64,000 nt of DNA from Halomonas organivorans (GCF_014192055.1 NZ_JACHXM010000005.1:156981-220980); one strand, 5' to 3'. Positions 18,111 through 27,311 are shown, counted from the stretch's first letter. Made by a program: numbers and translations. The notes: generated by a model not told the origin, from the letters alone.

Positions 18111-19590
18111 CGAGAGTCACCTTGGTCGCAGAATCGTGGCTGTCGCTGTTGTTGTTGGCGGCCTGGCCGCCCTCGGCGGCGATCATCAGGCGCAGGCGTT
18201 CGAGCAGGTTGCCGGCGGCGACGCGGCGATATTCGGCGCTGCCGCGAACGTCGCTCATCGGGGTCAGTTCCTCGGCGAGCGCGGCGCGGGCGGCGGCGAA
18301 GGCCTCGGCGTCCGGAGCGCGACCCTCGAGGGCCGCCTCGGCGGCGGGGGCGCGGCGGGGAATCGCCGCCATGCCGCCGAAGGCCAGGTGAACGTCGCGC
18401 ATCACGCCGTCTTCCAGTGTCCAGGCGAAGGCGGCCAGCACCGCAGAAATATCGTCCTCGCGCCGCTTGGACAGCTTCCATACCTTGAGATTAGCCCCCG
18501 CGGCCGGACGCGGCAGGAAGATCGCGGCGATGAACTCGTCGTCGGCCAGCGCCGTGCGCTTGTAGTCGAGGAAGAAGTCGGCCAGCGGCAGCTCTCGGAC
18601 GCCGCGGGGCCCGTCGAGACGAACCCGAGCGTCGATGGCCAGCAGTACCGGCGGGGTATCGCCGATCGGTGAGGCGTTGGCAATGTTGCCGCCCAGGGTC
18701 GCCCGGTTGCGGATCTGCGATGAGGCAAAACGGTGCATCAGATGCTCGAAGGCCGGATAGGACTCGGCGAGCAGCGGCGTCAGCCGGGCCAGGGTGACGG
18801 CGGCGCCGATCCACCAGCCGTCGGCGGTCTCCTCGATGGCGTTCATTTCGGTGACCTGGCGCACGTCGATGATATCGGCGAGCGGCTTGAGCTGCTGGGT
18901 GGTTTCCAGCCACAGGTCGGTGCCGCCGGCCACCAGTCGCGCGGTGGGACGCTTGGCCTTGAGGGCGCGCAGGGCCTTGATGTCCTGGGGAGCCACGTAG
19001 TGACCCTCGGCGGCCGGCTCGCCGCTGCGCGGGCGGCGCAGCCAGGCGACGTTGCCGGCGAGTCCGGCATCCTCGGCCCAGGCCGGGTCGGCCGCCGGAT
19101 AGTCGCCCATGCTGAGCGCCGCGTCACGAATCGGCCGATAGCCGGTGCAGCGGCACAGGTTGCCGCCCAGGGCCTCTTCCAGCCGTGCCTGGGTCAGCGG
19201 GGCAGGGTGGCGTCGCTGGTTCTCGTAGAGGGTGAACAGCGACATCACGATGCCGGGCGTGCAGAAGCCGCACTGGCTGCCATGACAGTCGACCATGGCG
19301 GCCTGGGCCGGGTGGAGGCGCTCGCCGGAGGCCAGGCCCTCCACGGTGACCAGATGGCAGCCGTCCAGCTGATGGGCCGGCGTGATGCAGGCGTTGGCGT
19401 TGTGGTAGACCAGCTCGCCGCCGGCGTCGGGCTCGCCGATCGCCACGGTGCAGGCGCCGCAGTCGCCGGAGGCGCAGCCTTCCTTGGTGCCGGTCTGGCC
19501 GATCCGGGTACGCAGCAGCTCGAGGATGCTGGTGTCGGCGGTCACGTCGCTGCAGCGCTGCCGCCTGCCGTTGAGATAGAAGTCGATCAT
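18094..19590 (-). CDS. xdhA: Xanthine dehydrogenase small subunit (2Fe-2S and FAD)
   Basis: Electron-transfer subunit of xanthine dehydrogenase. From the ATG at 19590 it is 498 aa. The N-terminal plant-type 2Fe-2S domain has GCASGDCGACTV. The all-helical second 2Fe-2S domain has CGFCTPGIVMSLF and CRCTGYRPI. A FAD-binding domain follows from about residue 190 (VAGGTDLWLE, RNRATLGGNIANASPIGD) and a CO-dehydrogenase flavoprotein C-terminal domain ends it. The ATG is preceded by GGAGCC. The 54-bp leader contains a RutR-type operator just upstream (19644-19659), so the xdhABC operon is probably repressed or activated by the divergent TetR protein. Confidence 0.95.
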   Translation of the reverse strand: MIDFYLNGRRQRCSDVTADTSILELLRTRIGQTGTKEGCASGDCGACTVAIGEPDAGGELVYHNANACITPAHQLDGCHLVTVEGLASGERLHPAQAAMVDCHGSQCGFCTPGIVMSLFTLYENQRRHPAPLTQARLEEALGGNLCRCTGYRPIRDAALSMGDYPAADPAWAEDAGLAGNVAWLRRPRSGEPAAEGHYVAPQDIKALRALKAKRPTARLVAGGTDLWLETTQQLKPLADIIDVRQVTEMNAIEETADGWWIGAAVTLARLTPLLAESYPAFEHLMHRFASSQIRNRATLGGNIANASPIGDTPPVLLAIDARVRLDGPRGVRELPLADFFLDYKRTALADDEFIAAIFLPRPAAGANLKVWKLSKRREDDISAVLAAFAWTLEDGVMRDVHLAFGGMAAIPRRAPAAEAALEGRAPDAEAFAAARAALAEELTPMSDVRGSAEYRRVAAGNLLERLRLMIAAEGGQAANNNSDSHDSATKVTLDAYAH

Positions 19591-19643
19591 GGTCGGCTCC
19601 GATTGTGGTTGTGTAGGCCGGTGGTCACGGGTTGAGTTGATTC

Positions 19644-19659
19644 TTGACCATGTGGTCAG
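19644..19659. promoter_or_regulatory. RutR-type operator between xdhA and the TetR gene
   Basis: TTGACCA-TG-TGGTCAG matches the published E. coli RutR consensus TTGACCA-N2-TGGTCAA at all specified positions except the last. It lies 54 bp upstream of xdhA and 110 bp upstream of the divergent RutR-like gene. A related box stands before the purine permease gene. Confidence 0.8.
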
Positions 19660-19769
19660 CTTTGGCAAGTTCCTGCGGCAATTTTTTCGTTCCCGAGGCA
19701 TCGAATTGCCTTGCTGCCGGCCTCTCAGGCACTCTTTGGCACCAGGATCGGTTCGAACAGCGAGGGCCC

Positions 19770-20456
19770 ATGGCCAAGATAGACAGCAGTAGCGAGCAGG
19801 AAGGGGGCGCCATCCGGCGGCGCAACGAGCGGGCGATCCTGGCGGCGGCGGAGCGGGTCTTCGCCCGCCATGGCTATCGCGGTGCCAGCGTGCAGGAGAT
19901 CGCCGAACAGGCGGGGCTGCCCAAGTCCAACGTGCTGTATTACATGGGCAGCAAGCGCAAGCTCTACGTGCGTCTGCTGGAACGGATGATGGAACGCTGG
20001 AACGCCATGCTCGACGACATTTCGGCGGAGGATGACCCGGCCGAGGTGCTGTCGGCCTTCATTCGCTCCAAGATGTTGATGTCGCGGCGCCATCCCGAGG
20101 GATCCCGGCTATTCGCCAGCGAGATCCTCGGCGGCGCCCCCTTCCTGCAAGAGTACCTGAGCGGGGAACTGCGCGACTGGGTGCAGAGCCGTGCGGCGGT
20201 GTTCCGCGAATGGGCCGAGCGGGGCCTGATGGACCCGGTCGACCCGGTGTGGCTGATCTTCCTGATCTGGTCCTCGACCCAGCACTATGCCGACTTCGAA
20301 GCCCAGGTGCTGGGCATCACTGGCCGCGAGGCGCTCTCCGACGAGGACCTGGAGCGAATCACCGAGTTCCTGACCCAGGTGGTGATCAAGGGCTGCGGGG
20401 TGAAGCACCCCGCAGCCCAGGCGCCGTCGGAACGGACCTCGCTTACTGAGCGGTGA
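19770..20456 (+). CDS. TetR-family regulator with RutR/YcdC-type C-terminal domain
   Basis: DNA-binding regulator of 228 aa. The N-terminal TetR helix-turn-helix covers about residues 18-65 (ILAAAERVFARHGYRGASVQEIAEQAGLPKSNVLYYMGSKRKLYVRL, given here in parts: ERVFARHGY, IAEQAGLPKSN, LYYMGSK). The C-terminal domain resembles YcdC/RutR (FASEILGGAPFLQEYL, WSSTQHYADFEAQV), which in E. coli senses uracil/thymine and controls pyrimidine and purine catabolism. The start is ATG 19770. The gene is divergent from xdhABC and convergent with the NCS2 permease, its 3' end overlapping the permease 3' end by 14 bp. A near-consensus RutR box lies on each side of the gene pair. The effector here (purine or pyrimidine) is not decidable from sequence. 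Confidence 0.87.
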   Translation: MAKIDSSSEQEGGAIRRRNERAILAAAERVFARHGYRGASVQEIAEQAGLPKSNVLYYMGSKRKLYVRLLERMMERWNAMLDDISAEDDPAEVLSAFIRSKMLMSRRHPEGSRLFASEILGGAPFLQEYLSGELRDWVQSRAAVFREWAERGLMDPVDPVWLIFLIWSSTQHYADFEAQVLGITGREALSDEDLERITEFLTQVVIKGCGVKHPAAQAPSERTSLTER

Positions 20457-21816
20457 CCAGCAGTACCACCGCCAGTGCCGCGGAGACCCACATCGCGGGC
20501 TTGATCTCCTCGAGGCGTCCGGTGGCGGCCTTGATCAGCACGAAGCTCATGAAGCCGAAGGCGATGCCCAGGGTGATCGAGTAGGTCAGCGGCATCAGGA
20601 TGATGGCCAGGAAGGCCGGAAAGGCCTGATCGAAGCGCTGCCAGTCGATCTTCGACACCGGTGCCATCATGAACAGCCCGACCAGCACCAGCGCCGGGGC
20701 GGTGGCGATGCTCGGTACCAGCGACAGCAGCGGCGACAGGAACAGGAACGGCAGGAACAGCAGCGCGATGACCACCGCCACCAGGCCGGTGCGCCCGCCC
20801 TGGGCCACGCCGGCTCCGGACTCGATGAAGGTCTGGGCGGCGCTGGTGCCAAGCGGTGCGGCGATCATCGAGGCGAAGGCATCCACCGTCATCGAGCGCT
20901 TCAGATTGCGCGGATTGCCGTCTTCATCCTTGAGGTTCGCCGACTCCGACAGCGCCATGAAGCAGGACAGGGCGTCGAAGAAGTTGGTGAACAGCATCAC
21001 GAAGATGAACGGCAGGTAGGCGACCTTCAGCGCACCGAGGATGTCGACCTGCATGACGGCACCGAAATCCGGCCAGGCGGCCAGGCCGTTCCAGGCCACC
21101 ATCACCTCGTCGCCCCACAACCGGCCCATGGGGGCGGCCATCAGGGTGGTCAGGGCGATACCCATGATCAGTGCGCCGTTGAAGCGCAGGATCACGAAGA
21201 CCGCCGTGGCCACCAGGCCGAGGAAGAAGGTCGCCAGGTGCGCGTCCATGGTGCCCAGCGACACCAGGGTAGCGTTGCTGCCGACGATGAAGCCGGCGTT
21301 CTGCAGCCCGATGAAGGTGATGAACAGCCCGATGCCGCAGGTGATGGCGTAGCGCAGCGACGGCGGGATGGCGTCGATGATCGCGCGGCGCACGTTGAAC
21401 ACCGCGAGCACCGCGAACATCACCCCTGACCAGAAGACGCAGCCCAGCGCCACCTGCCAGGTCAGGCCCGCGCCGAGCACCAGGGTGTAGGTGAACAGCG
21501 CGTTCATGCCCATGCCCGGAGCGACCAGGATGGGGTTACGTGCGTAGAGGCCCATGGCCAGGCTGCTCATGAAGCTGATCAGTACCGTGGCGGAGAGGGC
21601 GGCGGAGAAGGGGATGCCGGCGTCGGAGAGCACGGCGGGGTTGACCACGATGATGTACATCCCGGCCAGGAAGGTGGCGATTCCGGCCAGGATTTCGGTT
21701 TTCAGCGTCGAGCCGCGTCGGGTGACGCCGAACCATCGGTCGAGGAGCGGCAGATCCTCCTGCTGAGAGGTGTCCGCGCGAAGCTCCCCGACGGGGCGGG
21801 TGGATGTCTGTTGCAT
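20443..21816 (-). CDS. NCS2-family purine permease (AzgA/GhxP-like)
   Basis: Inner-membrane nucleobase:proton symporter, about 457 aa with 12-14 hydrophobic segments. Family features include LLDRWFGVTRRGSTLKTEILAGIATFLAGMYIIVVNP (in parts: RWFGVTRRG, GIATFLAG, VVNPAVL), APGMGMNALFTYT, GLQNAGFI and GTSAAQTFIESGAGVAQGGRTG (in parts: SAAQTFIES, GGRTG). These place it in the AzgA/PbuG/GhxP branch, which takes up adenine, guanine and hypoxanthine, not in the UraA/XanQ branch. The start is set at 21816 (AGGG 7 bp upstream). An ATG at 21861 is possible, but its ribosome-binding region would overlap the operator. It supplies substrates for the neighbouring deaminases and XDH. Confidence 0.9.
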   Translation of the reverse strand: MQQTSTRPVGELRADTSQQEDLPLLDRWFGVTRRGSTLKTEILAGIATFLAGMYIIVVNPAVLSDAGIPFSAALSATVLISFMSSLAMGLYARNPILVAPGMGMNALFTYTLVLGAGLTWQVALGCVFWSGVMFAVLAVFNVRRAIIDAIPPSLRYAITCGIGLFITFIGLQNAGFIVGSNATLVSLGTMDAHLATFFLGLVATAVFVILRFNGALIMGIALTTLMAAPMGRLWGDEVMVAWNGLAAWPDFGAVMQVDILGALKVAYLPFIFVMLFTNFFDALSCFMALSESANLKDEDGNPRNLKRSMTVDAFASMIAAPLGTSAAQTFIESGAGVAQGGRTGLVAVVIALLFLPFLFLSPLLSLVPSIATAPALVLVGLFMMAPVSKIDWQRFDQAFPAFLAIILMPLTYSITLGIAFGFMSFVLIKAATGRLEEIKPAMWVSAALAVVLLVTAQ

Positions 21817-21864
21817 GCCGATACCCTGTTGTTGTTGTGGGTGGTTGGAAGAAAATGTCATTTC

Positions 21865-21880
21865 CTGACCTTTTGGTCAA
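21865..21880. promoter_or_regulatory. RutR-type operator upstream of the purine permease
   Basis: CTGACCT-TT-TGGTCAA matches the RutR consensus TTGACCA-N2-TGGTCAA at 12 of 14 specified positions. It lies 49 bp upstream of the chosen permease ATG, between the permease and hrpB. It pairs with the box at 19644-19659, so the regulator probably controls uptake and oxidation together. Confidence 0.72.
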
Positions 21881-22008
21881 GATGCCGAGAGCCAAGGCTA
21901 GTCATCGCGTCACGGCGGGGCAAGCGCTGGTCATGCATCGGCATTCAACGAAGCAGAGTGGCCCCGATATTCGCAAAATGCGCGGTATCGCGGGCCCTGG
22001 AAGCGAAG

Positions 22009-24462
22009 ATGAGCATGAAGCAAAGCGTTGACGAGCCCACCCTTGAAAGCTTGCCGATCGAGCCGCGACTGGCCGAAATCCGCGCCGCCATGGCGGCCCA
22101 CCCTCGCGCCCTGCTGGTGGCGGAGCCGGGGGCGGGCAAGACCACCCGGGTGCCGCTGGCGCTGCTCGAGGCCGACTGGTGTCGCGGGCAACGGCTGCTG
22201 TTGCTCGAGCCCCGCCGGGTGGCCGCCCGGCTGGCGGCGGGGCACATGGCGGCGTCGCTGGGCGAGAAGGTGGGGCAGACGGTGGGCTACCGCATGCGCG
22301 GCGAATCCCGGGTCGGCCCCGCAACGCGCCTCGAGGTGGTCACTCAGGGCGTGCTGACCCGCATGCTTCAGGACGACCCGCTGCTCGAGGGCGTGGCCGG
22401 CGTGATCTTCGACGAGTTCCACGAGCGCAGCCTGGAGGCCGATCTGGGCCTGGCGTTGACCCTGGACACCCAGTCGGTGCGCGACGACCTGCGTCTGCTG
22501 GTGATGTCGGCGACCCTGGATGTGGCCTCGCTTACTGCGACACTCGGCGAGGCGACCCCGGTGATCGACTGCGAAGGGCGCCAGTTCCCGGTCACGACCC
22601 ACCATCGGCCTGCCCGGCCTCGAGACGATGCGGTGCGCCATCAGGCGACAGTCGTCGCCGAGGCCCTGGCGTCGAACGGTGGCGACGCCCTGGTGATCCT
22701 GCCCGGGGTCGGCGAGATCCGTCGCCTGGCGAGGGCGCTTTGCGAGCGGTTTCCCGATGTTGCGGTTCACGAGCTCCATGGCCGCTTGCCGCTGGATGCC
22801 CAGCGTCGGGCGCTCACCGCGGATCCCGATGGGCGCCGCCGGGTGGTGCTGGCCACCGCCATCGCCGAATCGAGCGTCACCGTGCCGGGCGTGCGCATCG
22901 TGATCGACGCCGGCCGGGAGCGGCTGCCGGTGTTCCAGCCGCGCACCGGCCTGACGCGCCTCGAGACCCGGCGGGTCAATCGCGCCAGTGCCGACCAGCG
23001 TCGTGGGCGTGCCGGCCGGCAGGGGCCCGGGGCTTGCTACCGGCTGTGGGCCGAGGAGCAGCCGCTCTCCCCCGATCGCGAGCCGGAGATTCGTCAGGCC
23101 GATCTGGCGCCGCTGGCCTTCGAACTGGCGCGCTGGGGCATTACCGAGCCACGGTCGCTGACCTGGATCACGCCGCCGCCAAGTGGGGCGCTCGCCGCCG
23201 GGCGCGAGCTGCTGCGAGGGCTCGGAATGCTGGACGACGGACATCGGCTGACGGCGCTGGGTCGCGCCTGCGCTCGTTGGCCGACCCACCCACGACTGGC
23301 GGTGATGCTGGAGCGTGCCGGCGATCTCGATGCCCGGGGGCTGGCGTGCGGTCTTGCGGCGCTGCTCGAAGGGCGCGGCGCCGACGACGAGCGCGACCTG
23401 GCCGCCGCTCTCGAACGACGCATCGCGAACCCCGGCGAGGATCCTGCCTGGCGGCACGATGCCAAGCGCCTGTCGGAACGCATGGGATGCCGGCTCGCGG
23501 CGCCCAGCCTCGAGCCACTGGGCGAGCTGCTGGCATTGGCCTGGCCCGAGCGCATTGCCCAGCGGCTGGCGCCGGGGCGCTTCCGGCTGGCCGGCGGCGG
23601 GCAGGGCACCCTGCCCGAGTCCCACCCGCTGGCCCATGCCGAGCTGCTGGTGGCGGTGGCCCTGGACGGCGAGGGGGGCGGCGGGCGGATCTTCCGCGCC
23701 GCGGCCCTCGACGAGGCGAGGCTGACCGCGCTGCATCCGGAGGCTGGCCAGTGGCGGGATCGCCTCGAATGGTCCGAGGAGCGCGGGCGTCTGGTCGGCG
23801 AGCGCCGTCGCGGTCTCGGCGCGGTGGTGCTCGAGCGTCGGCCCCTCGAGGCCTTGCCGCCCGAGGCCGCCCAACGGGCGCTGCTCGAGGCGGTGCGCCG
23901 CCGCGGCCTGCCGTTTGACGCGGCCACCGAGCAGCTGCGCGCCCGGATCGCGCTGCTGCGTCGCGAGCTGGGTGATGCCTGGCCGGACTGGTCCGACGAG
24001 GCGCTGCTCGACGGTCTGGATACCTGGCTCGGCCCTTATCTGGCTGGGCTTTCCCGCCTCGGCGAGGTCGAGGCGCTGCCGTTCGCACGTATCCTGCGCG
24101 ACGGCCTGGCCGGTGGCCAGTCGGCGCGGCTCGATGCGCTGGCGCCGACCCACCTGACGGTGCCTAGCGGCTCGCGAATCGCGCTGGACTATCGCCACGA
24201 AACGCCGGTGCTGGCGGTCAAGTTGCAGGAGGTGTTCGGCTGGCAGGCGGCACCGCGGCTGGTCGACGGCCGGGTCGCGCCGCTGCTGCACCTGCTGTCG
24301 CCGGCGCGGCGCCCGCTGCAGGTCACCGCGGACCTGGCGAGCTTCTGGGCCAATGGTTACCCGGAGGTGCGCAAGGACATGCGCGGTCGCTACCCCAAGC
24401 ACCCCTGGCCGGAGGATCCGTGGAGCGCGGAAGCCACCGCGCGCACCAAGCGGCGTGGCTGA
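22009..24462 (+). CDS. hrpB: ATP-dependent helicase HrpB
   Basis: DEAH-box (DExH) helicase of 817 aa, the family's normal length. Motifs in order: Walker A AEPGAGKTTRVPL (about residue 40), EPRRVAAR, TQGVLTRML, DEFHER (motif II), MSATLD (III), LPGVGEIRRL, VLATAIAESSVTVPGV (V) and QRRGRAGRQGPGACYRLW (VI). The HA2 and HrpB C-terminal domains follow (KHPWPEDPW near the end). In other bacteria HrpB is linked to mRNA processing or cell-envelope traits, but its substrate is unclear. The start is ATG 22009. Another ATG 6 bp later is equally usable. It converges with the ATPase gene with a 15-bp gap. Confidence 0.93.
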   Translation: MSMKQSVDEPTLESLPIEPRLAEIRAAMAAHPRALLVAEPGAGKTTRVPLALLEADWCRGQRLLLLEPRRVAARLAAGHMAASLGEKVGQTVGYRMRGESRVGPATRLEVVTQGVLTRMLQDDPLLEGVAGVIFDEFHERSLEADLGLALTLDTQSVRDDLRLLVMSATLDVASLTATLGEATPVIDCEGRQFPVTTHHRPARPRDDAVRHQATVVAEALASNGGDALVILPGVGEIRRLARALCERFPDVAVHELHGRLPLDAQRRALTADPDGRRRVVLATAIAESSVTVPGVRIVIDAGRERLPVFQPRTGLTRLETRRVNRASADQRRGRAGRQGPGACYRLWAEEQPLSPDREPEIRQADLAPLAFELARWGITEPRSLTWITPPPSGALAAGRELLRGLGMLDDGHRLTALGRACARWPTHPRLAVMLERAGDLDARGLACGLAALLEGRGADDERDLAAALERRIANPGEDPAWRHDAKRLSERMGCRLAAPSLEPLGELLALAWPERIAQRLAPGRFRLAGGGQGTLPESHPLAHAELLVAVALDGEGGGGRIFRAAALDEARLTALHPEAGQWRDRLEWSEERGRLVGERRRGLGAVVLERRPLEALPPEAAQRALLEAVRRRGLPFDAATEQLRARIALLRRELGDAWPDWSDEALLDGLDTWLGPYLAGLSRLGEVEALPFARILRDGLAGGQSARLDALAPTHLTVPSGSRIALDYRHETPVLAVKLQEVFGWQAAPRLVDGRVAPLLHLLSPARRPLQVTADLASFWANGYPEVRKDMRGRYPKHPWPEDPWSAEATARTKRRG

Positions 24463-24477
24463 GGCGATGCAGGATGA

Positions 24478-27189
24478 TCAGCCACGTCGGCGCAGCAGCG
24501 CCTTCTCCGCCTCGACGATCAGCAGCAGCAGCACGGCGCTGGCCAGGATCGCGGCCCAGTGGCCGAGGCCAAGCGGTCCGGCGCCGAACAGCCGCTGAAG
24601 GAGCGGCAGGTAGGTCCAGGCGAGCTGGATCGCGGCCACCAGGCCGATGGTCACCCAGACCGCCCGGCTGCCGAACAGGCCGCGGCGCGAGAGGATGCCG
24701 CGGGTCAGGCGGCGGCTGTTGATCAGGTAGGCGGCGCAGCCGGCCACCAGCATGTTGACGGCACCGGCGCGGGCCACGGTGATGTCGGCCGCCTGGAGGC
24801 CATGGATCCAGGCGAAGATGCCGTAGGTCGCCAGCAGCAGCAGGGCGGCGACGAAGCCCACCCGCCACAGCAGGAAGAGGTCGAGCAGGGCGGCGTCGGG
24901 GCGGCGCGGCGGACGCTGCATCAGGTCGGCCTCGCCGGGCTCGAAGGCCAGCGCCAGGCCCAGGGTCGCCGCCACCACCATGTTGACCCACAGTGCCTGG
25001 AGCGGCGTGACCGGCAGCAGCGAGCCCGACAGCACCGCCAGCATGATCGCCAGCCCCTGGGCGCCGTTGGTGGGCAGCAGGAAGGTGAGCGTCTTGCGGA
25101 TGTTGTCGTGGACCTTTCGTCCCTCGCGCACCGCGGCGACGATGGTGGCGAAGTTGTCGTCGGCGAGCACTACCTCGGCCGCCTCCCGTGCTGCGGCGGT
25201 CCCCTGACGACCCATGGCCACGCCCACGTCGGCGCGCCTGAGTGCCGGGCCGTCGTTGACCCCGTCGCCGGTCATGGCGCAGATCTCGCCGTGGGATTGC
25301 TGGGCCTCGACCAGGCGCAGCTTGTGCTCGGGGCTGGTGCGGGCGAACACGTCGATCCGTCGCACGGCCTCGGCCAGGTCCGCCGCGGACATGGCGTCCA
25401 GCTCATGGCCGCTCAGCGCCCGGTCGGGTCGCGCGAAGCCCAGCTGCTTGGCGACGGCACGGGCCGTATCGGCGTGATCGCCGGTCACCATCACCGGGCG
25501 AATGCCGGCCGCCCGGCACTCCGCGACCGCGGTGATGGCCTCCTCACGGGGCGGGTCGAGCAGCCCTACCAGACCGAGCAACACGAGTCCCCGCTCGGCA
25601 TGCGCTTCGCTCAGCTCCCCTGGATCGTGCACCGGCTTCTCGGCCAGGGCCAGGACCCTAAGGCCCCGGGATGACAAGGCCCTCAGGCGTGCCTCCCAGA
25701 GTGGTCGATCCAGTTCGACCTCGCCCGATTCGGCTCGCACCCGTTGGCACATCGTCAGCAGCCGGTCCGGGGCACCCTTGACCAGCAGCCAGGGGGCGCC
25801 GTCGATGCGGTGGAGGGTCGCCATGTAGCGTCGCTCCGAGGCGAAGGGGATGGCATCGTGACGATCGTGCTCGTCGCGTATTCCGCCCACCGTCAGGCCA
25901 GCCTTGGCGGCGGCCACCACCAGGGCGCCCTCGGTGGGGTCGCCGTGGATGCGCCATTCGCCGGCGTCCTCTACCAGCTCGGCGTCGTTGCACAGCACGC
26001 CGACCCTGAGGAAATGGCGCAGCGTCGGGTGATCGTCGACCCGCAATGGCTCGAGTAGCGAGTCGTCATCCGCGACCGCATGCAGCGCGCCGTGCGGTGC
26101 ATAGCCCACGCCGTGGAGGCGAATTTCCCCTTCCGGGAGCCAGATCGTGCGCGCGGTCATCTCGTTGCGGGTCAGGGTGCCGGTCTTGTCGGTGAAGATG
26201 GTCGAGACCGCGCCGAGGGTCTCCACCGCCGGCAGGCGACGGACGATGGCATGGCAGCGGGCCATGGCCTGGACGCCCAGGGCCAGGCCGATGGTGACGA
26301 TGGCGGGGAGCCCCTCGGGAATGGCGGCCACCGCCAACCCCACTGCGGCCATGAACATCTCCGGCCAGGGGCTGTCGTGGATCAGGATGCCCGCGAGTGC
26401 CGTGGCCACCGCGCTGGCCAGGATCACCCCGGCCAGCACCCGACCGGCGCGGTCGAGCTGGCGCAGCAGCGGCGTGCGCAGCTTCTCGACGCCGCCGAGC
26501 AGGGTCGAGATGCGGCCCAGTTCGGTGGCCGTCCCCGTGGCCACGACCACGCCCCGGGCGCTGCCCTGGGCCACCAGGGTGCCGGCATAGGCCATGCTGG
26601 CACGGTCGCCGAGCTCGGCATCCGTCGCCACCGGTGCGATGTCCTTGTCCACCGCCACGGACTCGCCGGTGAGGGCGGCTTCCTGGTGGCGCAGGCGCCG
26701 GGCTTCCAGCAGGCGCAGGTCGGCGGGCACCCGGTCGCCGCTCTCCAGCAGCACGATGTCCCCCGGGACCAGCATTTCGGCGTCGATCTCGGTGCGCCTA
26801 CCGTCGCGTAACACCTGGGCGCGGGGGGAGAGCATGTCGTGGATGCGGGCCAGGGCCTGCTCTGCCCGGCCCTCCTGGAGGAAGCCGATCAGCGCGATGA
26901 TGGTCACCACGCCGACAATGGCCAGGGTATCCAGGGTCTCGCCCAGGGCCAGGCTGATCGCGGCGGCGGTCAGCAGGATCGCCACCAGCAGGTTGGCGAG
27001 CTGGGCGAGCAGCCGCCGCCAGGCTGGGCGCGGGCGGGCCCGGGGCAGGGCATTGGGACCGACCCGGGCCAGGCGCGCCCTGGCCTCGGTGTCGGCGAGG
27101 CCGCTGGAAGAGGTCTGCAGGCGCGTTAGCGCCTGCTCGGCGGGCAAGGCATGCCAGTCGGGGTGAGTGGGGTGACGACCGACGTCCAT
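24478..27189 (-). CDS. P-type cation-transporting ATPase (P2-like, ion unclear)
   Basis: Integral-membrane ion pump of about 903 aa. It has an N-terminal cation-ATPase domain, actuator motif LTGES, M4 motif AAIPEGLPA (Glu292), phosphorylation site DKTGT (Asp334), nucleotide-domain KGAPDRLL and hinge motif TGDGVNDGPALR. The overall plan is that of Ca-type P2 pumps. However, M5 reads PTNGAQ where SERCA has SSNVGE, and M6 reads VNMVVAA where SERCA has VNLVTDG. Three of the Ca-ligand positions (E771, T799, D800 in SERCA numbering) are therefore Gln, Val and Ala. The transported ion is therefore uncertain. The start is ATG 27189, with GGGAGG 8 bp upstream. Confidence 0.9.
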   Translation of the reverse strand: MDVGRHPTHPDWHALPAEQALTRLQTSSSGLADTEARARLARVGPNALPRARPRPAWRRLLAQLANLLVAILLTAAAISLALGETLDTLAIVGVVTIIALIGFLQEGRAEQALARIHDMLSPRAQVLRDGRRTEIDAEMLVPGDIVLLESGDRVPADLRLLEARRLRHQEAALTGESVAVDKDIAPVATDAELGDRASMAYAGTLVAQGSARGVVVATGTATELGRISTLLGGVEKLRTPLLRQLDRAGRVLAGVILASAVATALAGILIHDSPWPEMFMAAVGLAVAAIPEGLPAIVTIGLALGVQAMARCHAIVRRLPAVETLGAVSTIFTDKTGTLTRNEMTARTIWLPEGEIRLHGVGYAPHGALHAVADDDSLLEPLRVDDHPTLRHFLRVGVLCNDAELVEDAGEWRIHGDPTEGALVVAAAKAGLTVGGIRDEHDRHDAIPFASERRYMATLHRIDGAPWLLVKGAPDRLLTMCQRVRAESGEVELDRPLWEARLRALSSRGLRVLALAEKPVHDPGELSEAHAERGLVLLGLVGLLDPPREEAITAVAECRAAGIRPVMVTGDHADTARAVAKQLGFARPDRALSGHELDAMSAADLAEAVRRIDVFARTSPEHKLRLVEAQQSHGEICAMTGDGVNDGPALRRADVGVAMGRQGTAAAREAAEVVLADDNFATIVAAVREGRKVHDNIRKTLTFLLPTNGAQGLAIMLAVLSGSLLPVTPLQALWVNMVVAATLGLALAFEPGEADLMQRPPRRPDAALLDLFLLWRVGFVAALLLLATYGIFAWIHGLQAADITVARAGAVNMLVAGCAAYLINSRRLTRGILSRRGLFGSRAVWVTIGLVAAIQLAWTYLPLLQRLFGAGPLGLGHWAAILASAVLLLLIVEAEKALLRRRG

Positions 27190-27311
27190 GCGCCGTGCCT
27201 CCCGGAGCCGGGGCGTTGGCAATGACTATGCGGCGGCACCGTGTCGACGGCAAGATCGGGGCGAGATCCGCTATCATCGGCGGGACCATGCTTGAACGGG
27301 ATCACTATCAG

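Noticed and set aside
16581..18488. 635-codon rightward open frame opposite xdhB
   Set aside because: Antisense to the catalytic XDH subunit whose motifs are intact; no ribosome-binding site.
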